A stretch of DNA of 9,255 nt from Desulfurellaceae bacterium (GTDB lineage: Bacteria > Campylobacterota_A > Desulfurellia > JAGGSF01): the NCBI GenBank assembly GCA_023128455.1, contig JAGMDW010000158.1, positions 1 to 9,255 on the forward strand. The letters run 5' to 3'. This document shows, piece after piece, positions 1 through 6,196 of this stretch (the first letter of the stretch is position 1; the number at the start of each line of letters is the position of its first letter). The notes below the pieces were generated by a model that ran no database searches, was not told the origin of the DNA, and was given only the letters and a program-made list of their open reading frames with translations. The translations under genes and the position numbers were made by a program.

Positions 1-2
1 AT

Positions 3-539
3 TATTATAAAAAGAAAATTGAATTTAATATAATTAGGATGAAATTTATACAGAAATTTATCGTTCCTTTTGTCTACATAACAGATGCAGAAGTGAAAGA
101 CTATTATGAAAGTCATAAGAAAAGTTATGTTCAGGAGAAAGAAGTTAAAATAGATATGATATTGTTTAAAAAAAGTGAAGGGAAATTGGCGAAAGATGTA
201 ATAGAAAATATTCATCAAGGGAAAATAGATTTTAAAAAGGCCAAGAATGTATATTCAGTGAAAAAAGATAAACCTGTATTCATACCTATGAATGCATTTG
301 ATGACAGTGTAAGGGACATGATAGAGAAAACGATGTCTGGAGGTGTGTGTGGACCTGTAGAAGTCAAGGAAGGCATCTATGTTTTGAAGATCTTGGATAA
401 GGTAGGTGGTGGTTTTGCTCCTTTGGATGCAGTGAAAGAGGATATAAGAGATCATGTCTTTAATGATAAAGTTTCTCATCATCTGAATATGTGGCTTAAG
501 GCATCCAGAGAACGAATGCAGGTTAGAATTATTAGATGA
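3..539 (+). CDS. SurA/PpiC-like periplasmic chaperone, C-terminal part (5' end beyond the window)
   Basis: Proteins of this family escort outer-membrane proteins through the periplasm, and some also isomerise peptidyl-prolyl bonds. The reading frame is open to the left edge. The codons before the first ATG (position 39) read as more of the same helix (YYKKKIEFNIIR), matching the family's usual approach to its 'ITDAEVKDYYE' segment, so ATG 39 is probably internal and the N-terminal chaperone domain and signal peptide lie outside. Counting from ATG 39, residues about 33-121 form one parvulin-type domain ending in GPVEVKEGIYVLKILDK. A SurA-like C-terminal helix follows (about 127-155). The usual active-site histidine of the 'HIL' strand is Met40, the one in 'GYHI' is Tyr114, and the GG-LG turn is missing, so isomerase activity is doubtful. 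The stop overlaps the next start (ATGA). The family call is fairly sure; SurA versus PpiC/PrsA is not. Confidence 0.75.
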   Translation, partial: YYKKKIEFNIIRMKFIQKFIVPFVYITDAEVKDYYESHKKSYVQEKEVKIDMILFKKSEGKLAKDVIENIHQGKIDFKKAKNVYSVKKDKPVFIPMNAFDDSVRDMIEKTMSGGVCGPVEVKEGIYVLKILDKVGGGFAPLDAVKEDIRDHVFNDKVSHHLNMWLKASRERMQVRIIR

Positions 540-799
540 GATTGGACCAATTCCTGAAATCTTCGCGCCTTGTAAAGAGAAGAACGCAGGCTAAGGAGAT
601 GTGTGATAAGGCTTTTATACGGGTAAATGGTCACCAGGCGAAACCATCTAAAGATATAAGAGAGAATGATATTGTTTCCGTTTATTATCAGTTAAAAAAA
701 CTAACGGTAAAGGTGGTAGATTTGCCTAAGGGGAACATAAGAAAAGAAGAGGCACAGAAACTCTACGAGGTGTTAGAAGAAAGTGAGTATGAGGAATAG
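536..799 (+). CDS. rqcP: S4-domain RNA-binding protein, RqcP (YabO/Hsp15-like) ribosome quality control factor
   Basis: This 87-residue protein is almost entirely an S4 RNA-binding fold: MRLDQFLKSSRLVKRRTQAKEMC, then AFIRVNGHQAKPSKDIRENDIV, then a short basic and acidic tail. The opening (MRLD-FLK-SRL-KRRT-AKE) closely resembles Bacillus RqcP (YabO). In that family the protein binds stalled 50S subunits with the nascent chain and helps RqcH add C-terminal alanine tails. The related Hsp15 (HslR) also binds 50S-nascent chain complexes. The start shares ATGA with the stop of the upstream chaperone gene, and there is no good Shine-Dalgarno sequence, so translation is probably coupled. The 3' end overlaps the next gene, pdxA. 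Length and lack of a C-terminal extension favour RqcP over the longer Hsp15. No rqcH is in the window to confirm the pathway. Confidence 0.82.
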   Translation: MRLDQFLKSSRLVKRRTQAKEMCDKAFIRVNGHQAKPSKDIRENDIVSVYYQLKKLTVKVVDLPKGNIRKEEAQKLYEVLEESEYEE

Positions 800-1790
800 T
801 TTGCCAAGACTGGCTTTGACAATGGGAGATCCATTAGGAATAGGCCCAGAGATTATTTTAAAGACACTTTCTTCTTCTGAAGTTTGGAAGATATGCAAGC
901 CTGTTGTTTATGGGAGCGCTTTCGTTTTTCGATTTTATATGGATCTTTTCGGGCTGGATATGTCAGTCAATATAATAGGTGAGAACAGCGATTTTCTTCC
1001 CAATGTAATAAATGTTTGTCCTGTTGTTCAGTATAAAGTGGACAAAGAGAAGATAGGCAAGATAGACGAAGAGGCAGGGGATGCAGCTTACAGAAGCTTT
1101 ATTTGTGCAATAGATGATGCCTTGAATAATAAAGTAGAAGCCATAGTCACTGCTCCCTTAAACAAAAAGGCGATGAATCTTGCCGGACACGATTTTTCTG
1201 GGCATACAGATATTTTGGGAAGGGCTACAAAGGAAAAGACGGTTATGATGTTTAGCTGCTCGGATTTAAAGGTAAGTTTGGTAACTGTTCATGTGGCATT
1301 ATCCGATGTTCCTGAACTCATAACTATGTACAGGGTACTGCACACTATTGTTAGTACTTATGATTCTCTAATAAAGGATTTTGGCATAAAGAGTCCATCT
1401 ATTGGTGTATGTGGTTTGAATCCTCACGCTGGTGAAGATGGGTTGTTCGGTTCAGAAGAAAAATTGGCGATAAAATTGGCGATAAAAAAAGCACAGATGC
1501 AGGGAATAGATGTTAAGGGACCATTTCCTGCGGATACGATTTTTACTCCTATAAATAGAATGAAATATTCGGCAATTGTGGCCATGTATCATGATCAAGG
1601 GTTGATTCCTGTGAAGACACTATGTTTTGATAAAGCGGTGAATGTAACTTTAAACCTTCCTTTTGTGAGGACATCGCCAGATCATGGAACGGCGTTTGAT
1701 ATTGCAGGAAAAGGGGTAGCTTCTCCTGTTAGTTTTATAGAAGCTGTTAAATTAGCAGGTAAAATTGTTCAATGCAGAAGAAATATTTAG
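789..1790 (+). CDS. pdxA: 4-hydroxythreonine-4-phosphate dehydrogenase
   Basis: PdxA oxidises 4-phosphohydroxy-L-threonine with NAD+; the product then goes to PdxJ for pyridoxine 5'-phosphate synthesis in the DXP-dependent vitamin B6 route. Family marks are TMGDPLGIGPEI near the N-terminus, VTAPLNK, three metal-ligand histidines in SGHTDILG, TVHVALSDVP and MYHDQG, GLNPHAGEDG, and SPDHGTAFDIAG near the C-terminus. The length, about 333 residues, is normal. A GTG six bases upstream (783) is an alternative start; ATG 789 is preferred because it has an AGAAG about 9 bases upstream. Either way it overlaps the end of rqcP and runs 19 bases into rsmA. A perfect two-copy 12-base direct repeat (1464-1487) encodes LAIK twice. 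The substrate could instead be 4-phospho-D-threonate (PdxA2), but the surA-pdxA-rsmA order favours true PdxA. Confidence 0.93.
   Translation: MRNSLPRLALTMGDPLGIGPEIILKTLSSSEVWKICKPVVYGSAFVFRFYMDLFGLDMSVNIIGENSDFLPNVINVCPVVQYKVDKEKIGKIDEEAGDAAYRSFICAIDDALNNKVEAIVTAPLNKKAMNLAGHDFSGHTDILGRATKEKTVMMFSCSDLKVSLVTVHVALSDVPELITMYRVLHTIVSTYDSLIKDFGIKSPSIGVCGLNPHAGEDGLFGSEEKLAIKLAIKKAQMQGIDVKGPFPADTIFTPINRMKYSAIVAMYHDQGLIPVKTLCFDKAVNVTLNLPFVRTSPDHGTAFDIAGKGVASPVSFIEAVKLAGKIVQCRRNI
1464..1487 (+). repeat. Two perfect tandem copies of a 12-base unit inside pdxA
   Basis: The unit TTGGCGATAAAA occurs twice back to back, in frame, and encodes LAIK-LAIK in a helix after the GSEE motif of PdxA. The spacing between the flanking conserved motifs (SEE and the following GP) is the same as in E. 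coli PdxA as I recall it, so the duplication does not appear to lengthen the protein. Confidence 0.8.
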
Positions 1791-2500
1791 GGCAACACTT
1801 TTTGAACAAAGAATCTGTAGCTTTGAGTATCGTGAATAATATTCCTTCGGGGCGTGTGGTGGTAGAAATTGGAGCGGGAAAAGGAGCGCTTACCAGGTTT
1901 ATTGTTGAAAAAGGATTTACAGTTAAGGCGGTGGAGATAGACAGAGATTTAGTAGATTATTTAAAGGAGAGATTTAAAGGTAAGAAAAAGATAGAGGTTA
2001 TTCATGGAGATGGAAGAGATTTTATCTTTCCTGAGGACTGTGTGGTGGTAGGGAACTTGCCGTACAATGTTTCTAAGAGGATTATAAGAAATATTATCTT
2101 TCAAAAGGAAAAGATTATACAGGCAATTTTGATGGTGCAAAGAGAAGTAGCTGATACGATGTTGGCCTTGCCCTCTTCTTCTTGTTATAATAGATTTAGT
2201 GTTTTTGTGCAGTTTCATTTTTGTATAAGAAAATTGTTTACTGTTTCTCCTGATGCATTCTGCCCAAAACCTAAGGTTTATTCCAGTTGTCTTTTGTTGA
2301 AACCTACTAAAGCACAAATAGATAACGAAAGGTTTCTTCTGTTTTTAAATAAACTTTTTCTCGCCCGAAGAAAAACAGTATACAACAACCTGCGTAAAGC
2401 GAAGATTTTTACTCCCCTTTCTCTTGATATAAAGGACAAGAGACCGCAGGAATTATCGGGCGAACAAATTTTAAGGATGTATAAAATATGCAAGAATTAA
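1772..2500 (+). CDS. rsmA: 16S rRNA (adenine(1518)-N(6)/adenine(1519)-N(6))-dimethyltransferase
   Basis: RsmA (KsgA) uses S-adenosylmethionine to dimethylate two adjacent adenines in the 3'-terminal helix of 16S rRNA, a late step of 30S maturation. The protein opens with the family's KKYLGQHFL. It then has the SAM-binding loop EIGAGKGALT (32-41), acidic VEID (54-57), GDGRDF around 79-84, and the catalytic NLPYNVS (95-101). The MVQREVA and FCPKPKVYSS segments follow, then the C-terminal RRKTVYNNLRK. At 242 residues it is somewhat shorter than E. coli RsmA (about 270), with a compact C-terminal domain, but all catalytic motifs are present. It starts inside the last codons of pdxA (19-base overlap) with only a weak AGG upstream, and overlaps rnj by 13 bases. 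It is the expected neighbour of pdxA. Confidence 0.94.
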   Translation: MQKKYLGQHFLNKESVALSIVNNIPSGRVVVEIGAGKGALTRFIVEKGFTVKAVEIDRDLVDYLKERFKGKKKIEVIHGDGRDFIFPEDCVVVGNLPYNVSKRIIRNIIFQKEKIIQAILMVQREVADTMLALPSSSCYNRFSVFVQFHFCIRKLFTVSPDAFCPKPKVYSSCLLLKPTKAQIDNERFLLFLNKLFLARRKTVYNNLRKAKIFTPLSLDIKDKRPQELSGEQILRMYKICKN

Positions 2501-4143
2501 AGATTATCCCTTTGGGGGGACTCACTGAAATCGGTTTGAATTGTACGGTATTTGAATACGGGAATCAGGCTATCATCGTGGACGCTGGCTTGATGTTTCC
2601 TGAAGAAAATATGCTGGGTGTAGATATCGTTATCCCGGATTTTAGCTATATATTGGAAAATGCGGATAAATTTAAGGGTATTGTGGTTACCCATGCTCAT
2701 GAAGATCATGTGGGGGCTATTCCTTATCTGTTAAGGGATTTGAATCTACCCATTTATGCAACAAGACTTACATTGGGGTTATTGAAGAAGAAAATTGAAG
2801 AATTTAAACTACCCAATGTTAAATATCACGAAATTACTGCAAAAAAGATATTTTCTATTGGACCATTTACCATAGAACCATTAAGGGTTACGCATAGTAT
2901 CGTTGATTGTGTTGCGTTAGCTATAAGAACACCTGTGGGTGTTGTTATACACACCGGGGACTTTAAAATTGACTATACCCCGGTAGATGGGAAACCATTT
3001 GACATGACTTCTTTCTGTAGATATGGGCAAGAGGGACTTTTGCTTCTTCTTTCTGATAGTACCAATGCTACTGTTCCTGGTTTTACACCTTCAGAAAGGG
3101 TATTGGAGGATGTTTTTCAACGAATATTCTCTCAAAGCAAGGGACGTATTTTAGCTGTGACATTTGCTTCAAATGTTCATCGTGTTCAGCAAATAGTAAA
3201 TGTAGCCCAAAAGTTTAAGAGAAATGTATGTTTAACAGGCAGGAGTATTGTGCAGAATACGTTAATTGCTCAAGAGTTAGGTTATTTTAAGGTTCCTGAA
3301 GAGATGATGATTAAAGAAGAAAATATTGATATGTATCCGGACGATCGTTTGGTAATTGTAACTACGGGTTCGCAGGGAGAGCCGCTGAGTGGTCTATCCA
3401 GAATTGCTTTGGGGGAACATAAGAGAATCAAAATTAAACCGACGGACACCATTGTTATTTCGGCCAAGGCTATACCTGGCAATCAAAGGGCAATTGCCCG
3501 CATTGTGAATATGCTGATGAGAAGAGGTGCTGAAGTATTGCATGAAGAGAATTCTGATGTTCATGTTTCTGGACATGCGGCACAGGAAGAATTAAAGTTT
3601 ATGCTTATGACCTGTAAGCCTAAATATTTTGTACCTATACATGGTGATTATATTAAGCGTTTCACTCATGCTCGTATCGCTCGCAAGATGGGCATTCCTC
3701 CGTCCAACATTTTTCTTCTGGATAATGGTGATATTCTGCACCTGAGCAAAGAAAAGATTTATGCTTCAGGTAGTGTAACTGCAGGAAGGATGTTTGTGGA
3801 CGGGAGAGAGGTAGGAGAAGTGGGGGATGTAGTATTGAGAGATAGGATGAGGTTGTCAAAGGATGGTGTTTGCATGGTGTTTGTCGTGTTGAACAAAACT
3901 ACAGGAGATTTGATATCTGGCCCTGATGTTATAATGAAAGGCGTAACATATGAAAATATGTCTCAAGAACTTATGGATGAAACAAGTTCTATGGCAAGGC
4001 ATCTTATTATAAATCAAACCGGGGTGGATATGAGAACAAATCAATTTGAGTTGAAGAAAAAGATAAGAAAAGCGATAAATAGGTTTCTTTATAAAAAGTT
4101 GATGCGGAATCCTATTGTTTTGCCGGTAGTTATGGAGGTTTAA
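2488..4143 (+). CDS. rnj: Ribonuclease J
   Basis: RNase J is a zinc-dependent metallo-beta-lactamase/beta-CASP nuclease with endonuclease and 5'-3' exonuclease activity in mRNA decay and rRNA maturation. The zinc motif THAHEDHVGA is at 68-77, further ligands are H136 (VTHSIVD) and D158 (HTGDFK), and the beta-CASP insertion runs roughly from SDSTNA (189-194) to about 365. It includes ASNVHRVQQ, TGSQGEPLSGL and the ISAKAIPGN stretch. SGHAAQEEL (361-369) and PIHGDY (383-388) complete the active site. A C-terminal domain of about 100 residues follows; the total of 551 residues is typical. An AAGGATG stretch 9-15 bases upstream of the ATG may act as ribosome binding site. The gene overlaps rsmA by 13 bases and its stop TAA shares one base with the ftsK start. 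RNase J1 versus J2 cannot be told. Confidence 0.95.
   Translation: MQELKIIPLGGLTEIGLNCTVFEYGNQAIIVDAGLMFPEENMLGVDIVIPDFSYILENADKFKGIVVTHAHEDHVGAIPYLLRDLNLPIYATRLTLGLLKKKIEEFKLPNVKYHEITAKKIFSIGPFTIEPLRVTHSIVDCVALAIRTPVGVVIHTGDFKIDYTPVDGKPFDMTSFCRYGQEGLLLLLSDSTNATVPGFTPSERVLEDVFQRIFSQSKGRILAVTFASNVHRVQQIVNVAQKFKRNVCLTGRSIVQNTLIAQELGYFKVPEEMMIKEENIDMYPDDRLVIVTTGSQGEPLSGLSRIALGEHKRIKIKPTDTIVISAKAIPGNQRAIARIVNMLMRRGAEVLHEENSDVHVSGHAAQEELKFMLMTCKPKYFVPIHGDYIKRFTHARIARKMGIPPSNIFLLDNGDILHLSKEKIYASGSVTAGRMFVDGREVGEVGDVVLRDRMRLSKDGVCMVFVVLNKTTGDLISGPDVIMKGVTYENMSQELMDETSSMARHLIINQTGVDMRTNQFELKKKIRKAINRFLYKKLMRNPIVLPVVMEV
4134..4139 (+). promoter_or_regulatory. Shine-Dalgarno sequence for ftsK inside the end of rnj
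   Basis: GGAGGT lies within the last codons of rnj (the Met-Glu-Val end), three bases before the TAATG stop-start junction. It supports ATG 4143 as the ftsK start and suggests ribosomes that finish RNase J can reinitiate on ftsK. Confidence 0.7.
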
Positions 4144-6131
4144 TGTGCAAGAAGTTTCTTGTTCCGTCACTGTTTATTGTCCTTTTTTTGTTTTTTTCTC
4201 TATCCATATTTTCTTATAATTTTAACGATATATCTTATCCTCATCCAGAGGTAATAAAGAATTTAGTGGGATTAGCCGGTGCTTATATTTCCTATTTTTT
4301 CTTTTCTATCTTTGGTTATGTTGCTTATTTTGTGCCTTTTTTATGTTTGTTTTTGTTTCTTTTTAGCTTAAAAAAGAAGGGTTTAGTCGGTGGTTTTTTA
4401 ATTTTGTTCTTACTTGTTGTTATTGTGGATATATTTTTTTACGGTTTATGGAATGCATCTGGCGAGCATCTTATAAGGATAGGATATTACAAGTGTGGTA
4501 TTGTAGGTTCATTTTTAGGAAGACATTTTTTCCTCTACTTAGGTAGAACGGGCGGTTTTGCTGTGACTTATCTTCTGTTTTTCTTTTTTATCTTTCTCCT
4601 TGGTTTGCGCATCCGTAGTATTTTTCCCAAATCGAATAAACCAGAGAAAAAAAAGCTTTTACCAAAGGAACAAGTTAAGATCTATAAACCAGAAAAAAAA
4701 ATAAAGATAGATTATAGGGTGGGAGAACGAAAGGTGGGCGAATGGATTTTTCCGCCATTGGATTTTTTAAGGTCACTAACAACGAAATCTGTTTTTGCCA
4801 GTAACGATGAAATATACAGAAGGTCCCAGGCTTTAGAAGAGAAGTTGTTGAATTTCGGTGTGGAAGGAAGGGTAACAGGGGTGCTGCCTGGTCCTGTAGT
4901 TACCATGTATGAATTTGAACCTGCAGCGGGAGTGAGGGTGAATCGCATAGTTAATCTATCCAATGATTTGGCTATGGCGATGAAGGCATTGTCGGTGAGA
5001 ATTCTTGCCCCTGTTCCGGGGAAGGCAGTGGTGGGCATCGAGATTTCCAATAAAAATAGGGAAACTGTGTATATGAAAGAAGTTATTGGCTCTAAAAGTT
5101 TTAGAGATTCTACTTCTCGCCTTACATTGGCTTTAGGAAAGGATACTTTAGGGAGACCGTTCATTGCGGATCTTGTGAAGATGCCCCATCTTCTCATCGC
5201 TGGTGCCACTGGCTCGGGGAAAAGCGTGGGTATAAACGCTATGATTGTAAGTATTTTGTATAAGGCGTTACCAGAAGATGTAAAGTTTGTGATGATAGAT
5301 CCCAAGATGTTGGAACTTACAGCGTATGATAGCATTCCATATCTGTTTATGCCTATTATTACCGATCCCAAAGAAGCGACAATAGCTTTGTCTTTGTTGG
5401 TTGGAGAGATGGAGGGAAGATATAAAACGATGTCTCAAGCCGGTGTGAAAAACATAGAAAAATATAACAGCAAGGCAGAAGCTGGTGAATGTGAAAAGTT
5501 ACCCTACATAGTGGTGGTGATAGATGAATTGGCGGATTTAATGATGGTTTCTTCAAGAAAGGTGGAGTCTTCTATCGTTAGATTGGCTCAAATGGCGCGA
5601 GCGAGTGGCATGCACTTGATCTGTGCCACGCAAAGACCGTCGGTGGATGTGATAACAGGTTTAATAAAGGCGAATTTTCCTGCCCGAATTTCATTTAAGG
5701 TTTCTTCTAAGGCGGATTCTCGGGTGATTTTGGATACATCTGGAGCGGAGAGCCTCTTAGGTTGTGGGGATATGCTCTTTCTTCCCCCTGGTACATCGGA
5801 GCTTAAAAGGATACATGGTGCTTTCTTGAGCGAGGAGGAGATAGGAAGGGTTGTATCTTTTGTGAAAGAGGAAGAAGAGCCACAATATGACAGTAGACTT
5901 ATTTCCGGGATTGAGGAGGCTAAAGAGATGAAAGACGAAAACAGGGAGTATGATGAATATTATGGAGAAGCTTTAGATATAATCAAACAGGGGGGAAACC
6001 CTTCTATTTCTTACATTCAAAGAAGATTGAAGGTTGGATATAATAGGGCGGCGAGGATTGTTGAGCAAATGGAGAGAGACGGCGTTCTTTCTCCGCCAGA
6101 CGAGAAGGGAAGAAGAGAAGCTTTGCTTTAG
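4143..6131 (+). CDS. ftsK: FtsK/SpoIIIE-family DNA translocase
   Basis: FtsK pumps double-stranded DNA at the division septum to clear and resolve chromosome termini. Residues 1-160 are membrane anchor: hydrophobic segments near 6-25, 41-76 (probably one or two spans), 82-102 and 137-157. A short basic, Lys-rich linker (about 162-200) follows, much shorter than the long linker of E. coli FtsK. The motor then has the alpha region (about 225-330), Walker A GATGSGKS (354-361), Walker B VVVIDELADL (457-466), and ATQRPSVDVITG with NFPARISFKVSS. The C-terminal winged-helix gamma domain (about 604-662) carries YIQRRLKVGYNRAARIVEQMERDG, which reads polar DNA signals in known homologues. At 662 residues it is close to SpoIIIE-type proteins. 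It is the last gene of the overlapped cluster; I see no clear terminator hairpin after it. Confidence 0.95.
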   Translation: MCKKFLVPSLFIVLFLFFSLSIFSYNFNDISYPHPEVIKNLVGLAGAYISYFFFSIFGYVAYFVPFLCLFLFLFSLKKKGLVGGFLILFLLVVIVDIFFYGLWNASGEHLIRIGYYKCGIVGSFLGRHFFLYLGRTGGFAVTYLLFFFFIFLLGLRIRSIFPKSNKPEKKKLLPKEQVKIYKPEKKIKIDYRVGERKVGEWIFPPLDFLRSLTTKSVFASNDEIYRRSQALEEKLLNFGVEGRVTGVLPGPVVTMYEFEPAAGVRVNRIVNLSNDLAMAMKALSVRILAPVPGKAVVGIEISNKNRETVYMKEVIGSKSFRDSTSRLTLALGKDTLGRPFIADLVKMPHLLIAGATGSGKSVGINAMIVSILYKALPEDVKFVMIDPKMLELTAYDSIPYLFMPIITDPKEATIALSLLVGEMEGRYKTMSQAGVKNIEKYNSKAEAGECEKLPYIVVVIDELADLMMVSSRKVESSIVRLAQMARASGMHLICATQRPSVDVITGLIKANFPARISFKVSSKADSRVILDTSGAESLLGCGDMLFLPPGTSELKRIHGAFLSEEEIGRVVSFVKEEEEPQYDSRLISGIEEAKEMKDENREYDEYYGEALDIIKQGGNPSISYIQRRLKVGYNRAARIVEQMERDGVLSPPDEKGRREALL

Positions 6132-6135
6132 TTGC

Positions 6136-6163
6136 TTGCAATTTGTGTTTTTGGGGCTACAAT
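6136..6163 (+). promoter_or_regulatory. Candidate sigma70-type promoter for the ilv operon
   Basis: TTGCAA (6136-6141) and TACAAT (6158-6163) are separated by 16 bases, giving a fair -35 and a good -10 match. Transcription would start near 6170, leaving a leader of about 25 bases before ilvB. This is the only gap in the window large enough for a promoter. It is a pattern match only; read-through from ftsK is also possible. Confidence 0.45.
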
Positions 6164-6185
6164 AATAGTTTAAATGATATGTTTT

Positions 6186-6191
6186 AGGAGG
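6186..6191 (+). promoter_or_regulatory. Strong Shine-Dalgarno sequence fixing a GTG start for ilvB
   Basis: AGGAGG sits five bases before GTG 6197. This near-perfect site and spacing decide the non-ATG start, and the resulting N-terminus (MRLNGANILLESLKREGVKHIFGIPGG) fits the family. Confidence 0.8.
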
Positions 6192-6196
6192 GATAA

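Noticed and set aside
4712..5371. A 219-codon open frame on the minus strand
   Set aside because: It lies wholly inside the motor region of ftsK, whose frame has clear conserved motifs; the minus-strand translation shows no recognisable family.
4143..6131. Mobile-element or plasmid-type FtsK-like transfer protein
   Set aside because: The gene has the membrane anchor, motor and gamma domain of chromosomal FtsK/SpoIIIE and sits among housekeeping genes.
6132..6141. Inverted repeat TTGC-TT-GCAA after the ftsK stop as a terminator
   Set aside because: The stem is four base pairs with a two-base loop and is AT-rich, too weak for an intrinsic terminator; it overlaps the candidate -35 region.
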